Assembly: GCA_030731695.1 (NCBI GenBank) | Contig: JANQTK010000178.1 | Span: 3,061-13,175, forward strand | DNA from: Polaribacter sp. | Lineage (GTDB): Bacteria > Bacteroidota > Bacteroidia > Flavobacteriales > Flavobacteriaceae | Length of the DNA: 10,115 bases | Direction: 5' to 3' | Part shown: positions 1 to 8,355 of the stretch, piece by piece | Position numbering within the stretch: position 1 is the first letter of the stretch | How the letters are laid out: every line of letters begins with the position of its first letter | Notes under the pieces: generated by a model | Database searches by the model: none | The model's input: only the letters and a program-made list of their open reading frames with translations | What the model was told of the DNA's origin: nothing | Program-made: the position numbers and the translations under genes

Positions 1-1330
1 TATCTTGGCGCAATAATGTGCGATATTCTGCTCTTGATGTAAACATTCTATAAGGTTCTTCTGTACCTTTTGTAATCAAATCATCAATCAAAACACCAAT
101 ATAAGCTTCGTTTCTTTTTAATATAAAAGGCTCTTTTTCTTGCACTTTTAAAGCAGCATTTATTCCAGCCATCAAACCTTGAGCAGCTGCTTCTTCATAA
201 CCAGTTGTGCCATTAATTTGACCAGCAAAAAACAAGTTTTTAATCAACTTAGTTTCTAACGAATGCGTCAATTGTGTTGGCGGAAAATAATCATATTCTA
301 TGGCATAACCATATCTGAAAAACTTTACGTTTTCAAAACCTTCAATGGCTCTGATTGCTTTATCTTGAATATCTTCTGGAAGAGATGTTGAAAAACCGTT
401 TACATAAATTTCAACAGTATTCCAACCTTCAGGTTCTACAAAAATTTGATGTCTTTCTTTTGTTGCAAAACGATTAATTTTATCTTCTACTGAAGGACAA
501 TATCTTGGCCCTGTTGATTGAATTCGTCCATTGAACATTGGCGAACGATCAAAACCTTCGCGCAACAAATCATGCACTTTTTGATTGGTATATGTTAAAT
601 AACACGAACGTTGTTCTGTTAATGGTTTTGTAGTTGGCAAGTATGAGAATTTTACAGGAAATTCATCTCCAGGTTGTTCTTCCATTTTTGAATAATCCAA
701 AGAACGACCATCCACTCTTGGAGGAGTTCCTGTTTTCATTCTTCCTGATTCAAATCCTTTTTTCACTAAATCTTCTGTAATTCCTGTTGAAGAACTCTCT
801 CCTGCTCTACCACCACCAAATGTTTTTTCTCCAATATGAATCAACCCATTTAAAAAAGTTCCCGCAGTAATTACGACTGATTTTGCTTTAATTTCAATTC
901 CCAAAGCGGTTTTTACACCTACAATTCTGTCATCTTCAAAAAGCAATCCATTTACTGAATCTTGAAAAAAATCTAAATTTTCTGTTTGCTCTAACATCAT
1001 TCTCCAACATTCCGCAAATTGCATTCTATCAGATTGTGCTCTTGGACTCCACATTGCAGGGCCTTTGGATTTGTTTAGCATCTTGAACTGTATCGCAGTT
1101 TTGTCTGTTACAATTCCGCTATAGCCTCCCAAGGCATCAATTTCTCTTACAATTTGTCCTTTCGCAATTCCTCCCATTGCAGGATTACAACTCATTTGAG
1201 CTATATTTTGCAAATTCATTGTAATTAGTAATGTTTTTGCACCCATGTTTGCTGATGCAGCTGCAGCTTCACTTCCTGCATGACCACCACCAACTACAAT
1301 TACATCATATGTTGTTGTAAATAAACTCAT
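1..1330 (-). CDS. mnmG: tRNA uridine-5-carboxymethylaminomethyl(34) synthesis enzyme MnmG (partial, C-terminus off window)
   Basis: FAD-dependent enzyme that, with the GTPase MnmE, builds the cmnm5 group on U34 of tRNAs reading NNA/NNG codons. Translating the minus strand from the ATG at 1330 gives about 443 uninterrupted residues starting MSLFTTTYDVIVVGGGHAG. The dinucleotide-binding GGGHAG lies at residues 14-19, the conserved MSCNPA/GGIAKG segment with the catalytic-region Cys at about 46-58. Both classical GidA signatures are present: GPRYCPSVEDK at about 273-283 and AGQINGTTGYEEAAAQG at about 366-382. The family is usually about 620 residues, so the last roughly 180 (MnmE- and tRNA-binding C-terminal domain) are beyond the left edge. 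No clear -7 box lies in the short gap upstream, so it is probably cotranscribed with ybeY. A parS site sits 8 bp before the start codon. Identification is secure. Confidence 0.97.
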   Translation of the reverse strand, partial: MSLFTTTYDVIVVGGGHAGSEAAAASANMGAKTLLITMNLQNIAQMSCNPAMGGIAKGQIVREIDALGGYSGIVTDKTAIQFKMLNKSKGPAMWSPRAQSDRMQFAECWRMMLEQTENLDFFQDSVNGLLFEDDRIVGVKTALGIEIKAKSVVITAGTFLNGLIHIGEKTFGGGRAGESSSTGITEDLVKKGFESGRMKTGTPPRVDGRSLDYSKMEEQPGDEFPVKFSYLPTTKPLTEQRSCYLTYTNQKVHDLLREGFDRSPMFNGRIQSTGPRYCPSVEDKINRFATKERHQIFVEPEGWNTVEIYVNGFSTSLPEDIQDKAIRAIEGFENVKFFRYGYAIEYDYFPPTQLTHSLETKLIKNLFFAGQINGTTGYEEAAAQGLMAGINAALKVQEKEPFILKRNEAYIGVLIDDLITKGTEEPYRMFTSRAEYRTLLRQD

Positions 1331-1337
1331 TTTTTAA

Positions 1338-1353
1338 TGTTTCACGTGAAACG
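1338..1353. promoter_or_regulatory. parS: parS centromere-like ParB binding site
   Basis: The 16-mer TGTTTCACGTGAAACG contains the perfect 14-bp palindrome GTTTCACGTGAAAC. It matches the widely conserved bacterial parS consensus tGTTtCACGTGAAACa at 15 of 16 positions. ParB/Spo0J loads on such sites and spreads as a CTP-dependent clamp to organise and segregate the replication origin region. The site is intergenic, between ybeY and mnmG. In many bacteria gidA/mnmG and parS are both origin-proximal, which fits. ParB itself is not encoded in this window, so occupancy is inferred. Confidence 0.88.
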
Positions 1354-1374
1354 TTTAGTATAGTTAATTGGATA

Positions 1375-1788
1375 TCAATTGTTTAACAACAATAAAGCAT
1401 CGTTTTCTTCTTTTCTCATAACTTTTTCATCCTCAGGGTTTTTATCTTTAAATCCTAAAAAATGAAGAATTCCATGAATCATTACTCTGTGTAGTTCTTC
1501 TTCAAAAGCAACATTGAAGTCCAAGGAATTGTCTTTGACTCTTTCAACAGAAATAAAAATATCACCTGAAATTAATTTCCCTAGAGAATTATCAAAACTG
1601 ATGACATCAGTTAACGTATCGTGTTGTAAGAACTCAACATTTAATCGATGTAAATATTCATCATCACAAAAAATGAAATTAATTTCACCAGGCTCAAAAC
1701 CTTTGTTTGAAATAATCATCTCGACCCAAGTTTCTAAGGCGACTTCATCAGAAAGTTCAAAATCGGTTTCGTAATTAAACGTTGTCAT
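1375..1788 (-). CDS. ybeY: rRNA maturation endoribonuclease YbeY
   Basis: Metal-dependent single-strand endoribonuclease of the UPF0054 family, involved in 16S rRNA 3'-end maturation and ribosome quality control. The 137-residue product has the usual size, the TDVISF core motif at residues 60-65, and the metal-site motif HGILHFLGFKD at 105-115. His105 and His109 match the first two zinc ligands of the HGxLHxxGyDH signature. The third ligand position is Asp115 instead of His, and the Arg of the E. coli-type YRxxD segment is Leu54. From memory these substitutions are typical of Bacteroidetes YbeY rather than signs of decay. The gene starts 5 bp after the stop of the DUF4175-like gene, so the two are almost certainly cotranscribed. 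The ATG at 1788 gives the family N-terminus, and no alternative start is needed. Confidence 0.94.
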   Translation of the reverse strand: MTTFNYETDFELSDEVALETWVEMIISNKGFEPGEINFIFCDDEYLHRLNVEFLQHDTLTDVISFDNSLGKLISGDIFISVERVKDNSLDFNVAFEEELHRVMIHGILHFLGFKDKNPEDEKVMRKEENDALLLLNN

Positions 1789-1793
1789 TATTG

Positions 1794-4700
1794 TTATTTT
1801 TTTTCTTCAGAAAAATAAGTTCGTACTTTATTTTTATACAATTGCTGCAAAGGTAATGATTGTCGATTTAATATTTCTATTTGATTGTAAAACTGCTTTT
1901 TAAATTCTAGTGCTTTTAAATTATTACGTTCGTTGATAATTTGATTTACATTTGACGTTCTGTTGCTATCTTTTCCTTGGTTTAAAGCTGCTTTATCCAA
2001 CTTTAATAATTCGTAATTTAATTGTTGCATTTTTTGTAAAACCTCTGAACTAAAACCTTTTTCTAAAATTTCGTTTTCTAATTGTTCCATCGTTTTTAAT
2101 GCTTTTTTAGCATTTCCACCTCCTGGTTTGTCTGATTCGTTTTCATTGATCGCATCTTGCAATTGTTGTCTTAATTCACTTTGCTGTTTAAAAATCTCAT
2201 ACAGTTCTCCATTCAAATCATCACTTTGATTTCCTTCTCCTTGACCGTTTTTTTGTCCATTTTTTTGATCACCTTTGTTTTCGCCTTTTTTTTCACCAGA
2301 TTCATTTCCTTTGCCATTATCTTCCCCTTTTTTCATTCCATCTTCCATCTTTTTAGACAAACCCTGCTGCTTTTTAATCAAGTCTGGCAAGCTAAATTCT
2401 GATGATTTTCCGTTTTTTCCTTGCTTCATTTGCATTGACATATTTTGCTTCATGTTATTTAACACGTTGCTTAAATAATCTGACAAATTATTGGTTGAAG
2501 TCATTACATATCGTTGATTTGATATTGCTTGAGAAAAACGATTTTCGGTAAAATTATCTAATGATTGGTCTAAATTATAATGAACTGTTGACAAATCATT
2601 TTGAATTTTCGTAGAAATTGTTGGCACTCTCATAGAAAGAACATACAAGCTATCATCTATATGTTCAAAGTATTTTTTAATTTCATTTTGCTTTTTCAAC
2701 TCTTTTCCGAAATCTGGATGTGTTGTAGAAATTTGATTGAACTTTTTCATCAAACTTTCTTGTTCTAATGAAAAAAGGACTAGGTTTTCTAAAATTTTTC
2801 GCAAATCATCCATATTCTCTTCCATAGATTCTCCTTCCATTTCCATCATAGATTTTTGCATTTTATCGCTCATTTCTTTCATCTTTTGAGCTCCCTTTTG
2901 TTGATTCTTTTTCGCTTTTGAGGTTTCTTTTTTCTCTAAATTTTCTTGAGCATTTTGTAATTCATCTTTTATTTTTTCACTTTCATCATCAACATCAGGC
3001 AATTCCATTGGGTCTTTTAATTTTTCATTGTCTTTTTGTACTTCATCCAATTCTTTTTCAATTTCCTGAAATTCTTTTTGAATCTCTGTTTGTTTAGAAA
3101 TTGCATTCGTAGAGTCTTTTGCAACAGCTTCTTGTTTTTTTGCTAATTCGTCAACTTTTAAGGCAATTTGCATCGTTTTTTGTTCCACATAAAAACGTTT
3201 TACCAATTCCAACGTTTTTTCTAAACTTCGTTGTTGTTGTTTGTTTTGTTGTGCTAATTCTTTAGCTTTATCAACCAAATCTTCTTTGTTCAACTTTTCA
3301 GCCATCTTCTGAATTTCATCTAACAATTTTTGTTGTTTTTCCGAATTTTTCAATTCTTGAATTCGTTCTTTTAGGGCTTCTTTTTTATCTTGCAAAGACT
3401 GATTTTGTTCCTTTTTTTCATCTAAATTTTCTTGCAATTTGTCAGTTTGACGTTGCATCATTTCTTTATATTGCTCTTGACGTTTGATAAAATTTTCTAT
3501 CTTTTTTTTATCATTCCAATTTGGGTTTTTTTTCTGTTGCAAATCTTGCTGTAGGGTTTCTATTTGCTTTTGTTCCATTTTTTGAGTTTGAACAGCGTTT
3601 TCTAAATTTTGAATCGTGTTTTTTTGTTCTTTCAACAATTCATCTTCGATTTCTTTAGTAGATTTTTGTCGATATTGAAAGACTTTAGAAGTGGATTTTT
3701 TAGATCCATTTACACCGTCGTTATCAAAAACCTGAAAGAATAATTCGTAATCAATACCTTCAGCTAAAGAAATTCCTTTTGGAAATTGGTAAAAAAATGT
3801 TTGAATATTTTCGGCACTAATTTGAATATCAACAGTTGTTTTATTTTGTGAGTTTGATGTATCGTAAAAAACCAATTGCAATTTTTTCAAGCCATAATCA
3901 TCAGAAATTTGTCCTGCGAATTGGGCAATTCCTCGTGAAATACTGTCAATATTTGAAACAACTGAAATCGATGGAAACTCATCAGATATGATGTTTACAG
4001 AAAATTGAAGATTTTCAAAATCAGATAAATTTTTGTTCGATGAAGAAATTTGATAATTAAAAGGTTTTAAAATTTTCTTAGAAAACTGAAAATTATCTGA
4101 TGTGGTTTTATTGAAATTACTACGCTGTTGATTTTCAATAAAGGTGATTTTATCCGTATTTGAAGTGCTCACTTTCCAAACAATACTTGTTCCTTCAGGC
4201 ACTATAATATTTCCGGCATTTTGAATGATTTCATTCTTCTTATTTAAATAATTTGGGTAAATAATATCTAATAAAATATTGTTGATAATTGGCGCATTGA
4301 TAATTTGAATTTGATACAAATTCGATTCAACTCCATTTGCTTCAACTTGAAAATCGATATTTTCTTTTACATCAGAAAAAATATAGGTAAAAGTTGCATT
4401 TTCTGTTTGCTGCATAAAATATTGCTGCTCATTGAAAACAATTTTTACCTCATCAGGAAGCAAAGAACCAACAACTTTAAAAGCCACTGTTACATCATTA
4501 CCTTGAACAACTTGTAGATTTTTCGAAATCAATAAAAAAGAAAAAGGTGCTGGAGGTGAATACGCAGTTTTATAGTTCACAACCCTTTCCAAACTATTAG
4601 TCAATGCGCCATTTGTGCCAGAAATAGCACTCAAAAACCAAATAAAAAAAGGAATCAAAGCATATTTTAAATACTTTTTATTTTTAGAATAATCAATTGC

Positions 4701-5126
4701 TTTTACAAAAGGAATGGGTTGCAAAGCGGCAGATTTTTGATCAATACTTGCCAATAACAAATCAGATTGACTAGATTGTTGATGTAATTGTAAAATATTG
4801 AGCAGTTTGTCCTCTACTTCAGGAAAATGATTCCCAATAATTTTCGAGGATTCTTCAAATGAAATTCCCTTTTTTAAACCAACAATTTTAAAAATAGGAA
4901 ATAGAATGAATTTGGTCAATAAAAAAAGTTCTACCAAAACAAAAATCCAAAATAGTATAGTTCTTGATAATGGTTTTAGCCACAGAAAATATTCAATAAA
5001 AAGCGTGAAAAACAAGTATAGAATCCCAAATGAAAGGAATAAAATACTGCCTCTAATCAATTCGTTGGTATAGAATTTTATAGAAAATTGGTGTAGTTTT
5101 TGGGTTATTTTTGTAAACTCGTTCAT
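1794..5126 (-). CDS. large membrane-anchored coiled-coil protein, DUF4175-like
   Basis: Uncharacterised 1110-residue protein resembling the DUF4175 family common in Bacteroidetes; no biochemical function is known to me. Two hydrophobic helices lie near the N-terminus (about residues 25-47 and 57-78) and a third at about 153-168. A long beta-rich segment follows (about 180-480, many alternating hydrophobic residues with conserved FSISSDEFPSI-type text), probably extracytoplasmic Ig-like domains. From about 490 to 780 it is very rich in Lys, Glu and Gln and strongly predicted as coiled coil. Around 930-970 there is a Gly/Lys/Asn/Glu low-complexity, likely disordered stretch, then a final helical segment. 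It leads the minus-strand operon with ybeY (5-bp gap) and mnmG and is divergent from gltX. A scaffold or envelope-organising role can only be guessed at. The ATG at 5126 is the first in frame after the divergent intergenic region. Confidence 0.85.
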   Translation of the reverse strand: MNEFTKITQKLHQFSIKFYTNELIRGSILFLSFGILYLFFTLFIEYFLWLKPLSRTILFWIFVLVELFLLTKFILFPIFKIVGLKKGISFEESSKIIGNHFPEVEDKLLNILQLHQQSSQSDLLLASIDQKSAALQPIPFVKAIDYSKNKKYLKYALIPFFIWFLSAISGTNGALTNSLERVVNYKTAYSPPAPFSFLLISKNLQVVQGNDVTVAFKVVGSLLPDEVKIVFNEQQYFMQQTENATFTYIFSDVKENIDFQVEANGVESNLYQIQIINAPIINNILLDIIYPNYLNKKNEIIQNAGNIIVPEGTSIVWKVSTSNTDKITFIENQQRSNFNKTTSDNFQFSKKILKPFNYQISSSNKNLSDFENLQFSVNIISDEFPSISVVSNIDSISRGIAQFAGQISDDYGLKKLQLVFYDTSNSQNKTTVDIQISAENIQTFFYQFPKGISLAEGIDYELFFQVFDNDGVNGSKKSTSKVFQYRQKSTKEIEDELLKEQKNTIQNLENAVQTQKMEQKQIETLQQDLQQKKNPNWNDKKKIENFIKRQEQYKEMMQRQTDKLQENLDEKKEQNQSLQDKKEALKERIQELKNSEKQQKLLDEIQKMAEKLNKEDLVDKAKELAQQNKQQQRSLEKTLELVKRFYVEQKTMQIALKVDELAKKQEAVAKDSTNAISKQTEIQKEFQEIEKELDEVQKDNEKLKDPMELPDVDDESEKIKDELQNAQENLEKKETSKAKKNQQKGAQKMKEMSDKMQKSMMEMEGESMEENMDDLRKILENLVLFSLEQESLMKKFNQISTTHPDFGKELKKQNEIKKYFEHIDDSLYVLSMRVPTISTKIQNDLSTVHYNLDQSLDNFTENRFSQAISNQRYVMTSTNNLSDYLSNVLNNMKQNMSMQMKQGKNGKSSEFSLPDLIKKQQGLSKKMEDGMKKGEDNGKGNESGEKKGENKGDQKNGQKNGQGEGNQSDDLNGELYEIFKQQSELRQQLQDAINENESDKPGGGNAKKALKTMEQLENEILEKGFSSEVLQKMQQLNYELLKLDKAALNQGKDSNRTSNVNQIINERNNLKALEFKKQFYNQIEILNRQSLPLQQLYKNKVRTYFSEEKK

Positions 5127-5187
5127 AATCGACTTATAAAAATAGTGTATTTGGCGTAAAAAGCAATCAAATATTTGTTAAAAGCGA

Positions 5188-5224
5188 TTTTGATTTTATC
5201 TCGTGTTTAAAAAAAGTATCTTTG
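5188..5224 (+). promoter_or_regulatory. gltX promoter (Bacteroidetes -33/-7 type)
   Basis: The -7 element TATCTTTG at 5217-5224 matches TAnnTTTG exactly. A TTTTG at 5188-5192 could serve as the -33 element, but its 24-bp spacing is slightly longer than usual, so only the -7 box is firm. Transcription would begin near 5230, leaving a leader of about 14 nt before the ATG at 5244. The 117-bp gap is shared with the divergent DUF4175-like gene. For that strand the best candidate is the imperfect -7 box AATATTTG (reverse complement of 5168-5175). Confidence 0.7.
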
Positions 5225-5243
5225 CAGCACAATAAAATAACAT

Positions 5244-6764
5244 ATGAATTCAACTGTTCGCGTTCGTTTTGCACCAAGTCCAACAGGCCCTTTACACATT
5301 GGTGGCGTAAGAACTGCTTTATATAACTACCTTTTTGCGAAAAAAAATAACGGCACTTTTATTCTTAGAATTGAAGATACAGACCAAACACGTTATGTAG
5401 CAAATGCTGAAAAATATATCATTGATTCGTTAGACTGGTGTAAAATTCCATTTGACGAAGGTCCAGGAAAAAACGAAAAATTTGGCCCTTACAGACAATC
5501 TGAACGCAAAGAGATTTATAAAAAATATGCCGCTATTTTATTAGAAAAAGGCTGGGCTTATTATGCTTTTGACACAGCTGAATCTTTAGACTTTTTAAGA
5601 AAAGAACACGAAGAAAACGGAAAAACATTTATTTACAATTGGCACAACAGAAGCAAAGGAAAATTAATTAATTCCTTGGTTTTGAGTAAAGATGAAGTTC
5701 AAAAAAGAATTCAAAATGGTGATGATTATGTAATTCGTTTCAAATCTCCTCAAGATGAAATTTTAGAAATGGAAGATGAAATCAGAGGAAAAATCAGTAT
5801 TGATACCAATACTTTAGATGACAAAGTGTTGTTTAAATCTGATGGAATGCCAACCTATCATTTGGCAAATATTGTAGATGATCATTTGATGGAAATAACG
5901 CATGTAATTCGTGGTGAAGAATGGCTTCCATCTATGGCTTTGCACATCCTTTTATACAAAGCATTTGATTGGAAAGCACCAAAATTTGCCCATTTGCCAT
6001 TGATTTTAAAACCAATTGGAAAAGGAAAATTAAGCAAACGTGATGGAGATCAATTGGGTTTTCCTGTATTTCCTTTGGCTTATAAAAATGATGAAACTGG
6101 AGACATTTCTAGAGGTTACAAAGAAGATGGTTATTTTGAAGACGGATTTATCAATATGTTGGCATTATTAGGTTGGAATCCAGGAACTGAACAAGAAATT
6201 TTTTCTTTGGATGAATTAATTCAAGCATTTGATTTAAAGAGAGTTAGCAAATCTGGCGCAAAATTCAATCCTGATAAAACAAAATGGTTCAATCAGCAAT
6301 ACATGCAACAAAAAACTGTTGCTGAATTGGCAAATTTATATGCTCCAATTTTGAAAGAAAAAGGAATTATTGCTGAAAAAGAAACCATTGAAAAAGTAAT
6401 TTCACTGATCAAAGAACGAGCTGTTTTTGTAGCTGATTTTTGGGAATTATCAAACTTCTTTTTTGAAGCACCTACAACTTTTGATGAAAAAGCAGTTGCA
6501 AAAAATTGGAAAGAAGACACCAATAATTTGATGGAACAATTATTGATTGAAATTAGAAAAATAGATGACTTTTCATCTCAAAATACCGAAACAATCATCA
6601 AAGATTGGATTACTAAAAACGACATTGGTTTTGGAAAAGTGATGCAACCTTTGCGTTTGAGTTTGGTAGGCGAAATGAAAGGACCTCATTTATTTGATAT
6701 CATGGAAATCATTGGAAAACAAGAAACTATACAAAGAATTGAATCCGCAATTAAAAATTTTTAA
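5244..6764 (+). CDS. gltX: glutamyl-tRNA synthetase
   Basis: Class I aminoacyl-tRNA synthetase that charges tRNA-Glu with glutamate in the cytoplasm. The 506-residue product has the usual bacterial GluRS length. The HIGH-type signature is in RFAPSPTGPLHIGG at residues 8-21 and the KMSKS-type loop is KLSKR at 262-266. Between them are the GluRS blocks LRIEDTDQTR (about 42-51) and DGMPTYHLANIVDDH (about 200), and LPLILKP precedes the KLSKR loop. The C-terminal helical anticodon-binding part is complete. The zinc-binding CxC module of the E. coli enzyme is not apparent, as in many GluRSs. The ATG at 5244 follows the -7 promoter box closely and gives the canonical N-terminus. The exported protein gene begins 3 bp after the stop. 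GluRS versus GlnRS is settled by the bacterial-type length and motif context. Confidence 0.98.
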   Translation: MNSTVRVRFAPSPTGPLHIGGVRTALYNYLFAKKNNGTFILRIEDTDQTRYVANAEKYIIDSLDWCKIPFDEGPGKNEKFGPYRQSERKEIYKKYAAILLEKGWAYYAFDTAESLDFLRKEHEENGKTFIYNWHNRSKGKLINSLVLSKDEVQKRIQNGDDYVIRFKSPQDEILEMEDEIRGKISIDTNTLDDKVLFKSDGMPTYHLANIVDDHLMEITHVIRGEEWLPSMALHILLYKAFDWKAPKFAHLPLILKPIGKGKLSKRDGDQLGFPVFPLAYKNDETGDISRGYKEDGYFEDGFINMLALLGWNPGTEQEIFSLDELIQAFDLKRVSKSGAKFNPDKTKWFNQQYMQQKTVAELANLYAPILKEKGIIAEKETIEKVISLIKERAVFVADFWELSNFFFEAPTTFDEKAVAKNWKEDTNNLMEQLLIEIRKIDDFSSQNTETIIKDWITKNDIGFGKVMQPLRLSLVGEMKGPHLFDIMEIIGKQETIQRIESAIKNF

Positions 6765-6767
6765 CTC

Positions 6768-7304
6768 ATGAAAAAAATCATTTTCTTACTATCAATCATG
6801 ACTTTTTGCAGTGTAAATGCTCAGTTTATGAATGGAGGATTGCAAAATCAACGTCAAAGACAAATGATGCAAACTCCCGAAAAAGCTCCTGAACCAAATT
6901 TTGATGTAGATCAATATCTAGGAATTGTGGTGTATGATATTGAGAAAACTGCTAAAAAATCGAGTGTAAAACTAGATTCTGAAGAAGGAAAATCATTCTC
7001 AAAAATTTTAACGGATTACAACAGTAAAATCAAACAAATCCGAAGAATCAATTCATTTACATTGAACAGTTCAAAAGAAATGGTTGAAAATTTTCAAAGA
7101 GCAGTTATTAAAAATAGAGATTATTCCAATCAAGTAGAAGTTCAAAAAAAATTAGCCGAAGATTTAAAGCCAATTTCAGAAACAATGAAAACGGAAGATC
7201 AAAAATTAGATGTTGAAATCAAAAAAATCCTTTCTGAAAAACAATATCAAAAGTGGCTGAAATTCAACAAAAGTTTGAATAAAACTTTTTCTGAGGAAAA
7301 ATAG
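6768..7304 (+). CDS. small exported protein of unknown function, possibly Spy/CpxP-like
   Basis: A 178-residue protein I do not recognise with certainty. Residues 1-18 form a typical signal peptide (MKK, hydrophobic core, VNA before Gln19), so it should be exported by Sec. Cys14 lies in the hydrophobic core without a proper lipobox, so lipidation is unlikely. The mature part starts with a Gln/Met-rich stretch (about 20-36) and is then almost wholly alpha-helical and highly charged. Near the C-terminus LSEKQYQKW (155-163) resembles the LTxxQ-type repeat text of Spy/CpxP periplasmic chaperone-like proteins, which is the basis of the tentative assignment. It starts 3 bp after the gltX stop with no room for its own promoter, so it is cotranscribed with gltX and translationally coupled or close to it. 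A strong terminator follows. Confidence 0.85.
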   Translation: MKKIIFLLSIMTFCSVNAQFMNGGLQNQRQRQMMQTPEKAPEPNFDVDQYLGIVVYDIEKTAKKSSVKLDSEEGKSFSKILTDYNSKIKQIRRINSFTLNSSKEMVENFQRAVIKNRDYSNQVEVQKKLAEDLKPISETMKTEDQKLDVEIKKILSEKQYQKWLKFNKSLNKTFSEEK

Positions 7305-7325
7305 CTTCCTTTTTTACTAACATCC

Positions 7326-7360
7326 AAAAAAACCTGATACTAATTTATCGGGTTTTTTTG
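7326..7360 (+). terminator. rho-independent terminator of the gltX operon
   Basis: AAACCTGATA (7330-7339) pairs with TATCGGGTTT (7346-7355), with one G-U pair and the loop CTAATT. Flanking A and T runs extend the stem to about 14 bp. The 3' arm ends in a run of seven T. It lies 22 bp after the exported-protein stop and separates the gltX operon from the SPFH gene. Confidence 0.9.
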
Positions 7361-7393
7361 TAACATCTAGAAATAAAAACGTCAAATAAATCG

Positions 7394-7401
7394 TATATTT
7401 A
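7394..7401 (+). promoter_or_regulatory. possible -7 box for the SPFH-LytTR operon
   Basis: TATATTTA matches TAnnTTTG at all but the last position and lies 27 bp before the SPFH start codon. No convincing -33 TTTG is found at the right distance. A promoter is required here because a strong terminator lies upstream, so this is the best candidate, but it is weak. Confidence 0.35.
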
Positions 7402-7428
7402 CGAGAAATCAATTTAAAAAAAATTATT

Positions 7429-8346
7429 ATGCTACCTATCCCATTAATTATTGTCGTTCTAATTGGGCTTGTCCTTTTTGCTTCTTACTTCATTGTAAAA
7501 CAGCAAACAGCTGCAATTATTGAAACTTTCGGAAAATTTACGAGCATTCGTCAATCCGGATTTCATTTAAAAATTCCTGGAGTACAAAGAATTGCAGGAA
7601 GATTAAGTTTAAAAATACAGCAATTAGACGTTATCATAGAAACCAAAACACTGGATGATGTTTTCGTAAAATTGAAAGTTTCTGTGCAATATAAAGTAAT
7701 TAAAGACAAAGTGTATGACGCTTTTTACAAGCTTGATTATCCTCATGATCAAATTACTTCCTATGTTTTTGACGTAGTAAGAGCTGAAGTTCCAAAGATG
7801 AAATTGGATGACGTTTTTGTAAAAAAAGATGATATTGCGATTGCTGTAAAAACAGAATTGAATGACGCAATGATGGAATATGGATATGATATCATTAAAA
7901 CATTGGTAACAGATATTGATCCTGATGCACAAGTAAAAGCAGCAATGAACAGAATTAATGCTGCTGACAGAGAGAAAACAGCTGCGCAATATGAGGGAGA
8001 TGCACAACGAATTTTAATTGTAGAAAGAGCCAAAGCTGAAGCTGAAAGCAAGCGTTTGCAAGGACAAGGTATTGCTGATCAACGAAGAGAAATTGCGCGT
8101 GGTTTAGAAGAATCTGTAGAAGTTTTAAATAGAGTTGGCATCAATAGTCAAGAAGCTTCTGCGTTGATTGTAGTAACACAACATTATGATACGTTACAAT
8201 CATTGGGAGAGCAAACCAACAGTAATTTAATCCTATTGCCAAATTCGCCTCAAGTAGGAAGTAATATGCTAAATGACATGGTTGCAAGTTTTGCTGCAAG
8301 CAATCAAATTGGCGAAGCAATGAAAAACAACAAGAAAAATAGTTAA
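7429..8346 (+). CDS. SPFH/band 7 family membrane protein, HIR/stomatin-like
   Basis: Membrane-anchored SPFH (stomatin/prohibitin/flotillin/HflKC) protein of 305 residues. Proteins of this family oligomerise on membranes and organise microdomains or regulate proteases and channels; the specific partner is unknown. One N-terminal helix (about residues 3-23) is followed directly by the band 7 domain, with the block QQTAAIIETFGKFTSIRQSGFH and LSLKIQQLDVIIETKTLDD. The text VSVQYKV..DAFYKL..ITSYVFDVVRAEVPKMKLDDVF..YGYDIIKTLVTDIDPD closely resembles plant hypersensitive-induced-reaction (HIR) proteins as I remember them. An Ala/Glu/Arg-rich coiled coil (about 180-225) ends the domain, and a Gly/Asn/Ser-rich tail follows. 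The LytTR regulator starts 9 bp after the stop, indicating one operon. The ATG at 7429 gives a start just before the TM helix. Confidence 0.93.
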   Translation: MLPIPLIIVVLIGLVLFASYFIVKQQTAAIIETFGKFTSIRQSGFHLKIPGVQRIAGRLSLKIQQLDVIIETKTLDDVFVKLKVSVQYKVIKDKVYDAFYKLDYPHDQITSYVFDVVRAEVPKMKLDDVFVKKDDIAIAVKTELNDAMMEYGYDIIKTLVTDIDPDAQVKAAMNRINAADREKTAAQYEGDAQRILIVERAKAEAESKRLQGQGIADQRREIARGLEESVEVLNRVGINSQEASALIVVTQHYDTLQSLGEQTNSNLILLPNSPQVGSNMLNDMVASFAASNQIGEAMKNNKKNS

Positions 8347-8355
8347 AAAAGAAAT

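Noticed and set aside
2230..2330. Repetitive T/C-rich stretch that looks like a tandem repeat
   Set aside because: It encodes the Gly/Lys/Asn/Glu low-complexity part of the DUF4175-like protein; the units are irregular and in frame, so it is not a separate DNA repeat.
2181..2478. Plus-strand hydrophobic ORFs opposite the DUF4175-like gene
   Set aside because: They are antisense readings of its Lys/Glu-rich coiled-coil codons, which produce Phe/Leu/Ser-rich text, and have no promoter or start context.
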